From Bacteroidota bacterium (lineage in GTDB: Bacteria > Bacteroidota > Bacteroidia > Bacteroidales > Prolixibacteraceae): a stretch of 64,000 nt of DNA. Made by a program: the position numbers and the translations under genes. Of this stretch, positions 1 to 8,682 are shown piece by piece (within the stretch, counting starts at the first letter, position 1; each line of letters opens with the position of its first letter). The notes under the pieces are model-generated. The model worked only from the letters and a program-made list of their open reading frames with translations. It made no database searches and was not told the origin of the DNA. Where the stretch lies: contig JAHEYT010000020.1 in the NCBI GenBank assembly GCA_023251455.1, forward strand, positions 1 through 64,000, given 5' to 3'.

Positions 1-174
1 GGGATTAATGGACAAAGCTTCATCCAGAAGATTAAGTGATTTATTGAGAAGTTTACTTTCATAGGCAATTCTTGCCTGTTCGAACAGCTTAGTTGTCTTT
101 TTATCGTTAGAGGAACTCTGTCCTGAAGCAAACAAGTTAACCAACATGAAGAAAAAAAATAAATATTTTTTCAT
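1..174 (-). CDS. Secreted protein, N-terminal fragment (cut by window edge)
   Basis: An open frame runs from an ATG at 174 (minus strand) to the first base of the window, giving 58 residues with no stop, so the gene continues to the left of the window. It begins with a clear signal peptide (MKKYLFFFFMLVNLFASGQS), so the product is exported. The mature part (KLFEQARIAYESKLLNKSLN, then LLDEALSINP) has the spacing of a TPR-type helical repeat in which a residue pair A-Y and the final P mark helix ends. TPR is an inference from one repeat. The function is unknown. Confidence 0.7.
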   Translation of the reverse strand, partial: MKKYLFFFFMLVNLFASGQSSSNDKKTTKLFEQARIAYESKLLNKSLNLLDEALSINP

Positions 175-440
175 GGACGGAATAATAGCTAAGAGGGTTT
201 TAAAGCTACTAGAAATTTTTTAGATCGAACAATAACATTTGAATACATTTTATCGTATTTAAATACATTTTGAGGTATGTAGCATAATAATCAGATTATC
301 AGGGCATCTAAAAAAAAAGTCTATATTTTTCAGATCAAAATATTTGGACGTATCTATTTTTTTCATAGTTTAACAAACGGATATTAATACAATTTATTAA
401 CTTTTAAAACTTTAATTATCAAACTTTTAGATTTTTCGCA

Positions 441-638
441 ATGAAAACAAACAAGAATCTGAAAATTACGAAGAAAGGTATTGAACCTTTAAAAACAGAT
501 GGCGATTCTATTAAAAACACAAAATTGCACAAAGAAAAGAGCTCAAAACGGAGATTATCTATTTACGACGATTTTGCGGATGAAAATCTTGATGAACTTG
601 ATTATAAATATAGCGACGATCAATCAGACGAAGAATAA
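441..638 (+). CDS. Small acidic-tailed hypothetical protein (65 aa)
   Basis: A 65-residue product with a lysine-rich first half (KTNKNLKITKKG) and a strongly acidic tail (DDFADENLDELDYKYSDDQ). There is no signal peptide or membrane segment. It stands alone, with a 266-bp upstream spacer and a strong bidirectional terminator 60 bp after its stop, which supports a real transcription unit. I recognise no domain. Small charged proteins of this kind are common in Bacteroidota and are usually unannotated. Confidence 0.6.
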   Translation: MKTNKNLKITKKGIEPLKTDGDSIKNTKLHKEKSSKRRLSIYDDFADENLDELDYKYSDDQSDEE

Positions 639-698
639 AATGTAAAACAAACAAATTAAGTGTTGCCCAAGGGGTTAACATTTACATATAAAAACATC

Positions 699-723
699 AA
701 AGGACCAGAATTTCTGGTCCTTT
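699..723. terminator. Bidirectional hairpin terminator
   Basis: A 12-bp perfect inverted repeat (AAAGGACCAGAA / TTCTGGTCCTTT) around one central base. It lies between the convergent genes 441-638(+) and 729-1232(-) and can end transcription from both sides. A T-rich tract follows on the plus strand. Confidence 0.85.
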
Positions 724-728
724 CTATT

Positions 729-1232
729 TTACTTATCCGTTGACTCAATTTTTTCAATAGTTCCGTAATAACTTATCCATTGTCGGTTCCGGAAATTAAT
801 TTTCAGATCAGCGTATCCATTTAAACCGGCATTCATAAAAATGGAATACGAATCGTCAGGACCTTCCAACTCTGCGGAAATCACAAACATTTTTTTCTTC
901 TCGTTATAAATACGATCAATTTTTTTTGCCGTCAAATCAAATTTTACGCCGCCATTACTGCCGCCATATGGAGCTGAATATGCTCTTCCGTAATAAGGCA
1001 AATAAGCTTTTACCTGAAGACTATCAAAAATCATGTCGTAATTTGAGGATAGATTATTAAAGTTTCCCAAATCAGAGTTGGCCGAGCGGGCAATAAACCG
1101 AAAGTGCCCGGTCTGAATGAGGTTAGCCATCTCAAGTTGCTGGCTGGCTTTAGTTTCTTTTTTATCATTCTGACTAAAACCAGCTAACCCAAGCAACAGG
1201 GTAATGATAACAAATAAGCCAATCGTTTTCAT
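729..1232 (-). CDS. DUF4251 domain secreted protein
   Basis: 167 residues starting with a signal peptide (MKTIGLFVIITLLLGLAGFS). The mature protein shows the DUF4251 pattern: an N-terminal F-x-F-x-A-R-S segment, DSLQVKAYLPYYGRAY, a glycine-rich APYGGSNGGVKFD stretch and a C-terminal YGTIEKIE strand. Family members are small periplasmic or outer-membrane proteins restricted to Bacteroidota, with no assigned function. The length matches the family. It is monocistronic, with its own upstream spacer and the shared terminator downstream. Confidence 0.85.
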   Translation of the reverse strand: MKTIGLFVIITLLLGLAGFSQNDKKETKASQQLEMANLIQTGHFRFIARSANSDLGNFNNLSSNYDMIFDSLQVKAYLPYYGRAYSAPYGGSNGGVKFDLTAKKIDRIYNEKKKMFVISAELEGPDDSYSIFMNAGLNGYADLKINFRNRQWISYYGTIEKIESTDK

Positions 1233-1310
1233 TTTACCTGATTTTAAATTTTAACTACTATTATCTACGATAACCGCAGTCGCCGGGTTGCTCAAAATTA
1301 CACCAACAGA

Positions 1311-2264
1311 TTATTTCACCATATTCTGAGGATTACCGGTAATAAAGCTTTGCAGGTTATCGATGGTGATATTTAATAAACGCTGGCGGGCTTCAAATGT
1401 TGCCCATGCAATGTGCGGAGTTATAAAGCAATTTTGTACCGAAACCAGCGGATTATCGGGCAATGGCGGTTCTGTTGAGAGTACATCGAGACAAGCCGCT
1501 GTTATCTGTCCTGAATTAAGTGCGTTGGCCAAATCCCGTTCGTTGATCAACCCTCCCCTTCCGGTATTTATCAGAACTGCAGTTGGCTTCATTGTTTTCA
1601 GCAGATCGCGGTTCACAAATTCTCCATTTTCGGCAGTTAGCGGACAGTTTAAACTCACAAAATCACTTTCAGCAAAAACTTCTGATAGACTCTTTTGAAT
1701 AATTCCGGATGGCAAATCAGTTTTTTCTGAACGGTTCTGGAAGATAATTTTCATCCCCAAAGCGAGCCCAATTTCAGCCACTTTACTGCCAATACGTCCA
1801 AATCCGATAATTCCAAGTGTTTTCCCGGCAAGTTCAACTTGTGGGCTTTTTGAATACGAAAAATCCGGACTCTTTGTCCATTCTCCGTTTCTTACCGAAT
1901 TGGCATGAAGTTCAACCCGATTGACCACATTCAGGATATGCGAAAAAACCAATTGAGCAACCGAATTGGTGCTGTATGCCGGAATGTTTGTAACTACGAT
2001 ATTCCGCTCAGATGCAGCATGAACATCAACTACATTGTAGCCTGTTGCTGTAACACCAATGTATTTCAGCAAGGGCAGTTGATCCATCAGAGCTTTATTG
2101 ATGATGACTTTATTGGTAATCAGCGCTTGAGCACCTTTGGCTCTTTCCAGAACTTCTTCAGGTTTTGTCCGGTCAAAAATCACACATTCGCCCAATTCTT
2201 TCAGGTTCTGCCACGACAGGTCGCCCGGATTGAGGGCAAATCCATCCAATACAACTATTTTCAA
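1311..2264 (-). CDS. D-2-hydroxyacid dehydrogenase (glycerate dehydrogenase-like)
   Basis: 317 residues of the D-isomer-specific 2-hydroxyacid dehydrogenase family, which reduces 2-oxo acids such as hydroxypyruvate with NADH. The N-terminal catalytic half holds LKYIGVTATGYNVVDV. The Rossmann fold follows with LGIIGFGRIGSKVAEIG (GxGxxG, about residues 150-166). The catalytic Arg lies in INTGRGGLINE, the Glu in LDVLSTEPP, and the His in ITPHIAWAT. All catalytic residues are present and the length is typical. The sequence resembles glycerate/hydroxypyruvate reductases more than SerA or lactate dehydrogenase, but the substrate cannot be settled by reading. Confidence 0.9.
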   Translation of the reverse strand: MKIVVLDGFALNPGDLSWQNLKELGECVIFDRTKPEEVLERAKGAQALITNKVIINKALMDQLPLLKYIGVTATGYNVVDVHAASERNIVVTNIPAYSTNSVAQLVFSHILNVVNRVELHANSVRNGEWTKSPDFSYSKSPQVELAGKTLGIIGFGRIGSKVAEIGLALGMKIIFQNRSEKTDLPSGIIQKSLSEVFAESDFVSLNCPLTAENGEFVNRDLLKTMKPTAVLINTGRGGLINERDLANALNSGQITAACLDVLSTEPPLPDNPLVSVQNCFITPHIAWATFEARQRLLNITIDNLQSFITGNPQNMVK

Positions 2265-2297
2265 AGTTTTCAGGTTTAAATGATTTTTAATGAAAGT

Positions 2298-3116
2298 TTA
2301 TTTGTTGATAAAATCGGCAACAACTATGGGTTTCCGGTCGAAAGAATATGCTGAAAAATAGCCCAATGCCCCATTGTTGAAATTACTGATCGGGTTGGCC
2401 GGTGAAGCTGATTGAATCATTTCTATTCCGGAGATACTTTCGAGGGTTGAGAAATAATCGTATGTAGCTTTGTCAATTGCCTGAAGTTCAACAATTATAG
2501 TATCTGTTTTTTTAAAAACTGCCGAATGCTGAACTAGTCCAATTAACTTGCCATCAAACAGTTTATCTGAATACAGGTTGATTTCTCCTTCATCGGTAAC
2601 AAGTTTTCCGTTGACATAGATCTTCATCCGGTAATAATTCTCAACACCGGCAGGATCGCGAATAAAACAATTGACTTTGTAGCCACTATCGAAAATTCCG
2701 AACCCATCGAAATAAGAAAGCGTAAAATCGGCAATTGGAACAAGTTCATTCAGGAATGAACGGGCCGAATAGATGACTCCATCATATTCAACATCAACAA
2801 TATACCAATAATTAGCCAATGCAAGAGTCTTTTCCAGTTTATAAACACCTGGCGATGTTTCTTTAAAATACTTAGCTTTTCCATTCTCAGCCCTTACACT
2901 CACTTTTGCACCTGAAACCAGTTCAGACGATGTAGTGCCAAAATATGGTGAAGTTTTTGAAACCAATACAGTAAAAGGCTCTCTATTATTGGTCATGGTA
3001 GCTTCAATCACGATGATTGACTTTGAATCGGCCAAATCAAACTCAATCACCTTTTCGCATGACGAAAAAACGATACTGGCAATGAAAATGACTCCTATAG
3101 AAAGTAACTTTTTCAA
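2298..3116 (-). CDS. DUF4249 outer-membrane lipoprotein
   Basis: 272 residues with a lipoprotein signal ending in the lipobox IVFSSC, followed by EKVIEFDLADSKSIIVIEA, the hallmark N-terminus of DUF4249. The gene starts 6 bp after the stop of the TonB-dependent receptor gene, so the two are co-transcribed. DUF4249 proteins in Bacteroidota almost always accompany a TonB receptor with a carboxypeptidase-like domain and are presumed surface-exposed partners in substrate capture. The substrate is unknown, and no sigma/anti-sigma pair is adjacent. Confidence 0.88.
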   Translation of the reverse strand: MKKLLSIGVIFIASIVFSSCEKVIEFDLADSKSIIVIEATMTNNREPFTVLVSKTSPYFGTTSSELVSGAKVSVRAENGKAKYFKETSPGVYKLEKTLALANYWYIVDVEYDGVIYSARSFLNELVPIADFTLSYFDGFGIFDSGYKVNCFIRDPAGVENYYRMKIYVNGKLVTDEGEINLYSDKLFDGKLIGLVQHSAVFKKTDTIIVELQAIDKATYDYFSTLESISGIEMIQSASPANPISNFNNGALGYFSAYSFDRKPIVVADFINK

Positions 3117-3122
3117 TTAAAT

Positions 3123-5444
3123 TTAGAATTTGAATTTATAACTAACTGAAGGAATGAACTTAAACAATGAAATCTGGACTGCTTCAGTTTGATCCGGATT
3201 ATCTTTATTTTGCCTGAAAGATATGAAATAAGCGTTTTCGCGGCCGTAGGCATTGTAAACCGAAAAGTTCCAGCTCGATTCATACCGCGCTGTCTGTTTT
3301 CTGATCCAGGTAACTCCCAAATCAAGCCGGTGATAGTCAGGCATCCGATAGCCGTTTCGTTGAGTATAGTACCCTATCGTTTTTCCGTCGATAGTGTATT
3401 TTCCATTAGGGAAAGTTACAGCATTTCCGGTATTGTACACCCATGTGGCCGAAAAATTTAGTTTCCGGCTTAAATTATACATTGCAACTATCGAAACATC
3501 ATGCCTCCTGTCCTGCCTGGCCGGAAAAGGATTGCCATTGTTGATCTGGTCGAACTGCCGCATGGTTTTCGACCAGGTGTAACTCAGCCAGCCAGTTAGC
3601 TTTCCGTAATTTTTTCTGAATAGAAATTCAGCCCCATAAGCCCAGCCGCGTCCATAAACCAATTCGGCTTCAACAGTCGAATTAAAAACCAGATCGGCAC
3701 CGTTTCTGTAATCGATCTGGTTTTGCAGGTTTTTGTAATAAACCTCGACAGACGATTCAAACATATTCTTCTTCATGTTCCGGAAATAGCCCAGCGACCA
3801 CTGATCGGACAATTGCGGTTTTACATTGTCGCTGCTTGGCAACCAGACATCGGTTGGTGTTGAAGAAGTTGAGTTGGAAAGTAAATGAATGAACTGGTAA
3901 ATGCGGTTGTACGATGCTTTAACAGCCGCCTGACTGCTCAGCTGGTAATTGACCGCCAGTCGGGGTTCTGGTCCACCCTGTGTTTTTACCCATTTGAAAC
4001 TATCGTAACTAATCGATTCTTCAAGTTTGCCATCTGCATCAAACCGGTAAAAATCGCCTGGACCGACGTTCGAGAACAAAGCCAGCCGCAAGCCATAATA
4101 AACCTGTAAACGATCAGTCAACTGCTGGCTATTTGAAATATAAACTGAATTCTCGAAAGCCCTCCGTGGCCTGACTGCCAGAGAATTATAGATACTTGTT
4201 GGCGAAGCATCGATTTCACCGGGAACAATTTTATGGGCTATCAGGTTAATTCCAAATTTCAGCGTGTTTCGGGCATTCGGATACCAGCTGAAATCTTGCT
4301 TCAGGTTAAAATCCTGAATGTGCGAGCCCATAACCACATCGTTATCTCCCGATAAATCAATTTGGTACGAATAATTGCTGAAAATAAAAGAACTATTCGA
4401 AAATAGCTTTTCGTTAAAGGTATGGTTTAGCCGGACTGTTGCCGTTTTACTTCCCCAATCAAATCCGAACTGATCTTCCAGTCGAAACTTGTCGCGACCG
4501 AAATAGCCAGAAATAAATAACCGGTTGGCTGGATTCAGTTTAAAGTTGGTTTTCAGGTTAATATCGTAGAAATACAGTTGGGCATCGCGAATGTCTTTGT
4601 CAGGCGCAAATTGCAGAAACAAATCAGCATAAGTTCGGCGGGCACTCACCATAAACGAACTAACATCTTCCTTGATCGGTCCTTCAAAGCTCAGGTTCGA
4701 CGAAATCAGTCCTATATTTCCGGTTGTTTCATATTCTTTCATGTTTCCTTCCTTCATCCGGATATCCAATACCGACGAAGCACGACCTCCATATTCAGCC
4801 GGTATTGATCCTTTGAGCAGGTTAGCGTCGCGAATGGCTTCTGAATTGAAAACTGAGAAAAAACCCAACAAGTGCGAGGCGTTGTAAACCGGGGCTTCGT
4901 CGAGCAAAATCAGGTTTTGGTCCAATCCGCCGCCCCGAACATAAAAGCCGGTATTTCCTTCACCGGCCTGTTTCACGCCGGGCATCAACTGCATGGTTTT
5001 GATCAGGTCGCGTTCGCCAAAAAGCACCGGGATATTTTCAATTTGTTTCGGATTAATCTTCACGTTGCCCATTTCCAGGGAAGTAATGTTCCGATCGCCA
5101 CGAGCACCACTCACTTCAACATCTTCAAGTTCATAACTTACAGCATTCATCTTGAAATTAATTTGCTGACTGGAATGCAGATTCAACGTAATAAGCTGTT
5201 TTGCATAACCCATTTGCCTGATATTAATGCTGTAATCGCCTTCAGGAATGGATATGGAATAAAAACCATAGGAGTTTGAAACCGTGGAATAATTGGTGTT
5301 TTGAATCGTAACAACGGCGCCAATCAGGTCCTCGCCACTCGATGCATCCGAGATCGTTCCGCTAAGCGTATATTTCTGCTGCGAAAATGCTCCAAAGCAG
5401 ATTAAAACGAAACTGAAGACAGATAAGATGCGGCAGACAACCAT
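3123..5444 (-). CDS. TonB-dependent receptor with carboxypeptidase-like N-terminal domain
   Basis: 773 residues. A signal peptide (to about residue 21, ...CFGAFSQ) is followed by a carboxypeptidase-D-like regulatory domain (about 25-110, GTISDASSGEDLIGAVV). The plug domain (about 115-225) includes the characteristic GFYVRGGGLDQNLILLDEAP, and a 22-strand-type barrel ends in an aromatic residue (SYKFKF). The protein imports an unidentified ligand across the outer membrane using TonB energy. It is the first gene of a two-gene operon with the DUF4249 lipoprotein. It lacks the long SusC-type N-terminal extension, so it is not a classical glycan SusC. A 97-bp divergent promoter region separates it from the acyl-CoA synthetase gene. 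Confidence 0.9.
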   Translation of the reverse strand: MVVCRILSVFSFVLICFGAFSQQKYTLSGTISDASSGEDLIGAVVTIQNTNYSTVSNSYGFYSISIPEGDYSINIRQMGYAKQLITLNLHSSQQINFKMNAVSYELEDVEVSGARGDRNITSLEMGNVKINPKQIENIPVLFGERDLIKTMQLMPGVKQAGEGNTGFYVRGGGLDQNLILLDEAPVYNASHLLGFFSVFNSEAIRDANLLKGSIPAEYGGRASSVLDIRMKEGNMKEYETTGNIGLISSNLSFEGPIKEDVSSFMVSARRTYADLFLQFAPDKDIRDAQLYFYDINLKTNFKLNPANRLFISGYFGRDKFRLEDQFGFDWGSKTATVRLNHTFNEKLFSNSSFIFSNYSYQIDLSGDNDVVMGSHIQDFNLKQDFSWYPNARNTLKFGINLIAHKIVPGEIDASPTSIYNSLAVRPRRAFENSVYISNSQQLTDRLQVYYGLRLALFSNVGPGDFYRFDADGKLEESISYDSFKWVKTQGGPEPRLAVNYQLSSQAAVKASYNRIYQFIHLLSNSTSSTPTDVWLPSSDNVKPQLSDQWSLGYFRNMKKNMFESSVEVYYKNLQNQIDYRNGADLVFNSTVEAELVYGRGWAYGAEFLFRKNYGKLTGWLSYTWSKTMRQFDQINNGNPFPARQDRRHDVSIVAMYNLSRKLNFSATWVYNTGNAVTFPNGKYTIDGKTIGYYTQRNGYRMPDYHRLDLGVTWIRKQTARYESSWNFSVYNAYGRENAYFISFRQNKDNPDQTEAVQISLFKFIPSVSYKFKF

Positions 5445-5541
5445 AGATTCAGAAATAGGTTTTAAATATAGGTTTATTCCGTTGTATGTTCGTTTTACCC
5501 TACAATAAATATTGTATTTTTATCACCCTTAAACGACAAAA

Positions 5542-7185
5542 ATGGACAACACAATCAGATTTACACTTCCGGCCCGGTTTGAGCAAATTGTATCGAAATT
5601 CGGAAACCGTCCTTCACTTTCATTTGTGGGTGAAGAACCTTACTGCTATACCGAATTAAATCAGAGAATCAACGCACTGATCAAACTTTTGGAAGATTTG
5701 AGTGTGCAACCCGGCGATAAAGTTGCTATTTTAAGCGCGAATATGCCCAACTGGGGAATCGCTTATTTTGCCATTACGTTTATGGGAGCCGTGGCTGTTC
5801 CGCTTTTGCCCGATTTTACGGTTACTGAAATCGAAAATATTATCAACCATTCTGAAACCAGGGCCATCTTTATTTCAGAAAAACTGCTGACGAAAATTGA
5901 TCAGTTGAAGGAGAACTCGTTGGTTCATCAGATCAGTATGGAGGATTTCAGAGTTTTCAAAACATCTGGTGAAGCACCGGTATATCAGCAGGAACAAAAG
6001 TCTGGCAACCATTACGATATTCAGGAGGATGATTTGGCTGCGATTATTTATACTTCAGGAACCACAGGTAATCCGAAAGGTGTGATGCTGAGCCATAAGA
6101 ATATTTCCATTACAGCCGAACAGGCTCTATGCTGCCGACCGGTGAACGAGAATGACCGTTTCCTTTCGATCTTGCCTTTGTCGCACACCTACGAAAATAC
6201 CTTGGGCTTTGTGATGCCGATGCTTTGCGGATCGTCTGTTTATTATCTTGGTAAACAACCTACTCCATCGGTTTTACTTCCAGCTTTACTCGAAGTGAAA
6301 CCTACCATGATTTTTGCAGTTCCGCTGATCATCGAAAAGATTTACCGGAATAGAATTCTTCCGGCTTTTACCAAAAAATGGACTGTTCGGCAATTGTATA
6401 AAGTGCCGTTTATCAGGAAGACACTGAACAAGGTGGCAGGTAAAAAATTGATAGAAACCTTTGGCGGAGAGATTGAATTCTTCGGAATCGGCGGTGCAAA
6501 ACTCGACCGGAAAGTGGAACAATTCCTGATTGAAGCCAATTTCCCATACAGCATTGGATACGGCCTGACCGAAACCGCGCCACTTCTGGCCGGGATGAAA
6601 ACATACGCTTTCCGCTTGCAATCTACTGGTCCGGCAATTACGGGTGTTGAGCTGAAAATTAACCATCAGGATGCAAAAACCGGTGAAGGCGAAATATGGG
6701 CCAGAGGGGCCAATGTCATGAAGGGTTATTACAAGGAACCCGAATTAACTGCCGAGGTAATTACTCCTGATGGCTGGTTTAAAACAGGCGATTTGGGCGC
6801 TCTCGACAATGACGGGTACTTACACATTCGTGGCCGATTGAAAAACATTATCATTGGCGCGAGTGGCGAAAATGTTTATCCTGAAGAAATTGAATCGATC
6901 ATCAATAATTTTCCTGATGTACTTGAATCGCTGGTCGTTCATCAGAAAGGCAGACTGGTGGCCCTGGTTCATTTGAATATGGAAGAACTTCAAGCCAAAT
7001 ATTCGGAACTGATTGAAAAAGGTTCTCAGCAGGCCGAACAAAAGATGAATGAAGTTTTGAAGGAATTACAAAACTACATCAACGAAAACGTCAACAAATT
7101 TTCGCAGGTACAGCTGGTAACGATTCAGCCCGAACCTTTTGAGAAGACTGCCACACAGAAGATTAAACGGTTTTTGTACAATTAG
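5542..7185 (+). CDS. AMP-forming long-chain acyl-CoA synthetase
   Basis: 547 residues of the ANL superfamily, which activates a carboxylic acid as acyl-AMP and transfers it to CoA. The P-loop motif YTSGTTGNPKGVMLSH lies near residue 170, followed by GYGLTETAP (A5), the adenylate-binding GWFKTGDLGALDNDGYLHIR (A7) and GRLKNIIIGASGENVYPEEI (A8). A lysine-bearing C-terminus (ATQKIKRFLYN) supplies the catalytic Lys. The overall pattern is that of the FadD/FAA long-chain group in Bacteroidota. It is a single-gene unit followed by a hairpin. Confidence 0.9.
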   Translation: MDNTIRFTLPARFEQIVSKFGNRPSLSFVGEEPYCYTELNQRINALIKLLEDLSVQPGDKVAILSANMPNWGIAYFAITFMGAVAVPLLPDFTVTEIENIINHSETRAIFISEKLLTKIDQLKENSLVHQISMEDFRVFKTSGEAPVYQQEQKSGNHYDIQEDDLAAIIYTSGTTGNPKGVMLSHKNISITAEQALCCRPVNENDRFLSILPLSHTYENTLGFVMPMLCGSSVYYLGKQPTPSVLLPALLEVKPTMIFAVPLIIEKIYRNRILPAFTKKWTVRQLYKVPFIRKTLNKVAGKKLIETFGGEIEFFGIGGAKLDRKVEQFLIEANFPYSIGYGLTETAPLLAGMKTYAFRLQSTGPAITGVELKINHQDAKTGEGEIWARGANVMKGYYKEPELTAEVITPDGWFKTGDLGALDNDGYLHIRGRLKNIIIGASGENVYPEEIESIINNFPDVLESLVVHQKGRLVALVHLNMEELQAKYSELIEKGSQQAEQKMNEVLKELQNYINENVNKFSQVQLVTIQPEPFEKTATQKIKRFLYN

Positions 7186-7225
7186 CGACCAGTTTGCCAC
7201 AAAGGCAGAAGTTGATTTAAGTAAA

Positions 7226-7257
7226 CACTGCCCCATTACGAACATAAAAGGGCAGTG
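7226..7257. terminator. Hairpin between convergent genes
   Basis: An 8-bp stem CACTGCCC / GGGCAGTG with a 16-base loop, 40 bp after the acyl-CoA synthetase stop and 27 bp before the stop of the convergent gene. No T-run follows, so it is a weaker terminator candidate. Confidence 0.5.
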
Positions 7258-7283
7258 CAGCATGTGTGGCCTCGATTAATTAT

Positions 7284-7823
7284 TTATTCTACGCTTTTTT
7301 TGCGTGATTTAAAAACATACCCAATTCCTAAGCAAAAATCACCGGTTGAGTAAGTTTTACTTCCATCCAAAAGATTCCCTGTCATGTTTATGAGAAAATT
7401 CTTTTTTTGAAGCATCAATCCACATTCAATTTCATATCCTGATTTAGTCCAGCGTTCCCATCTGTAATCCCACCACTGACCATATCCTATTCCTAGTTGC
7501 GCAACTAATTTGAAATCATTTTTAATGATAAGAGGCTTATTTATACCTCCTGTCAGTGAGAATAAATCAGACGATATCGTCTTCATATCACTATCCGAAT
7601 TATAAATTTTACCTTTTCCATATCTAAATCCAACATATAGGCCCGGATTACACAGGTAGCCTATTTTTACGCCAATCGGAGTATTTAAAACTCCTGAATT
7701 GGAAGATATAAAGAATTCTTTCTTCATATGGGTTGGATTAAAAATGGAATAATTTTCATTCTTGATTTGGCCTTTTGATGTCATGGCGATGAAAAGGCAG
7801 ATAACAATGACGTAGTTTCTCAT
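7284..7823 (-). CDS. Small outer-membrane beta-barrel-like protein
   Basis: 179 residues with a signal peptide (MRNYVIVICLFIAMTSKGQ). The mature part has alternating hydrophobic and aromatic strands (GVKIGYLCNPGLYVGFRYGK, FKLVAQLGIGYGQWWDYRW, GDFCLGIGYVFK), the pattern of an 8-stranded outer-membrane barrel. No enzymatic motif is visible. The AT content is higher than in the genes to the left. It is probably an orphan porin-like or structural barrel; the function is not recognised. Confidence 0.65.
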   Translation of the reverse strand: MRNYVIVICLFIAMTSKGQIKNENYSIFNPTHMKKEFFISSNSGVLNTPIGVKIGYLCNPGLYVGFRYGKGKIYNSDSDMKTISSDLFSLTGGINKPLIIKNDFKLVAQLGIGYGQWWDYRWERWTKSGYEIECGLMLQKKNFLINMTGNLLDGSKTYSTGDFCLGIGYVFKSRKKSVE

Positions 7824-7960
7824 GGGATTGGTTTTTTTGTTTGTTTTTGTTTTGCAAGGATTCTGAGGTAGTCAACTCTTAAGCTAACGATCACTTTAAC
7901 TTAATAGTGTTCAATGGTCATTACTTTTTGAAATCTTTTTTCATGTGCCGCACCTCCGCA

Positions 7961-7987
7961 CTGCCACTCGTTACAAACGAGTGGCAG
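7961..7987. repeat. Perfect 11-bp hairpin in spacer 7824-8060
   Basis: CTGCCACTCGT / ACGAGTGGCAG with a 5-base loop, in a 237-bp spacer that otherwise holds no gene. It lies downstream of the GNAT gene (minus strand) but lacks a T-run. It may be an end structure of the accessory segment rather than a terminator. Confidence 0.55.
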
Positions 7988-8060
7988 TAGCTAGTAGCTT
8001 GCTGTTATAAGTTCGGGCTTCCTTTTTTGACTGATCCGTCAATACTGCACAATTATTATA

Positions 8061-8567
8061 CTAATGTGACTTATCCTTCATTTTGGGTTCAAATACAATA
8101 CGTGTAGATTTCTCGTAAATCTTTATTTCACTGTCATCGATATGGTATCCATTGGCAATATGTTTCCAGCCCTGATTTTCGTAGAATGTATTTAAATGTG
8201 TTGAAAGATAAAGTCTCTCAAATCCTTTTTTGTACGATTCAACAAGGCCGTGTTGAATGAGTTGTCTGGCAATACCTTTATTTCGGTGTTCTTCGTTTAC
8301 AAACAAGCAAGCAAACCATGGCATTAGGTCTTGCCGACTAATTATGTCGTTAGTCAGCAATGCATACGAACCTACAATCTCATTTCCGATCAATGCAAGA
8401 TAAAACTTAGGTAACGAGTTCTTGTTGTCCAACGAGTTTTCGATACAGTCTTTATAAAATTTATAGTTTGAATCGTTACCCCAACATTTCCAAAAGTATG
8501 TTATGCCATCGCATAGAAGATCCGTTCTATGCGATAATTCAATTATTTCAATCTTCATTTTATTCAA
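8061..8567 (-). CDS. GNAT family N-acetyltransferase
   Basis: 168 residues with the GNAT acetyl-CoA-binding signature: LFVNEEHRNKGIARQLIQHG (motif A, R/Q-x-x-G-x-G/A type), preceded by the strand YLALIGNEIVGSYALL and followed by LYLSTHLNTFYENQGWKHI. The N-CoA fold is complete and the size is typical. The acceptor substrate is unknown. A second Met (MNKMKIEI) three codons in is an equally good start. The gene lies in the AT-rich patch together with the phosphoesterase/STAND gene and is separated from it by an attC-like hairpin. Confidence 0.85.
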   Translation of the reverse strand: MNKMKIEIIELSHRTDLLCDGITYFWKCWGNDSNYKFYKDCIENSLDNKNSLPKFYLALIGNEIVGSYALLTNDIISRQDLMPWFACLFVNEEHRNKGIARQLIQHGLVESYKKGFERLYLSTHLNTFYENQGWKHIANGYHIDDSEIKIYEKSTRIVFEPKMKDKSH

Positions 8568-8601
8568 TTTCTAAATTCTCCAACGATGAACCTGGTTTGA
8601 T

Positions 8602-8651
8602 CGCTAACATTGGAAGCTACACGTAGTAGGGGCGGGTAGCTGAAGTTAGCG
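8602..8651. repeat. attC-like double-stem inverted repeat
   Basis: The outer arms CGCTAAC (8602-8608) and GTTAGCG (8645-8651) enclose inner arms AGCTAC (8615-8620) and GTAGCT (8636-8641). The spacers between arms are unequal (6 and 3 bases) and the central loop is 15 bases. This two-box, asymmetric-bulge geometry resembles integron attC sites (R''-L''-loop-L'-R'). The outer arms contain TAAC/GTTA but do not match the RYYYAAC/GTTRRRY consensus, so calling it attC is an inference. Confidence 0.45.
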
Positions 8652-8659
8652 GTTGTTTT
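8644..8659 (+). repeat. Left copy of 16-bp inverted repeat flanking 8683-11703
   Basis: AGTTAGCGGTTGTTTT here matches, on the opposite strand, 11769-11784 (AGTTAGCGGTTATTTT) at 15 of 16 positions. The two copies bracket exactly the phosphoesterase/STAND gene, which suggests the gene moved or was captured as a unit. Confidence 0.6.
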
Positions 8660-8682
8660 TTCACTACCTATGTTTTTACATT

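Noticed and set aside
1363..2279. Plus-strand open frames opposite the 2-hydroxyacid dehydrogenase
   Set aside because: Shadows of a gene with intact catalytic motifs; product sequences look like antisense translations.
7226..8060. Integrase or transposase gene at the left border of the accessory patch
   Set aside because: No frame there resembles a recombinase; only a beta-barrel protein and hairpins are present.
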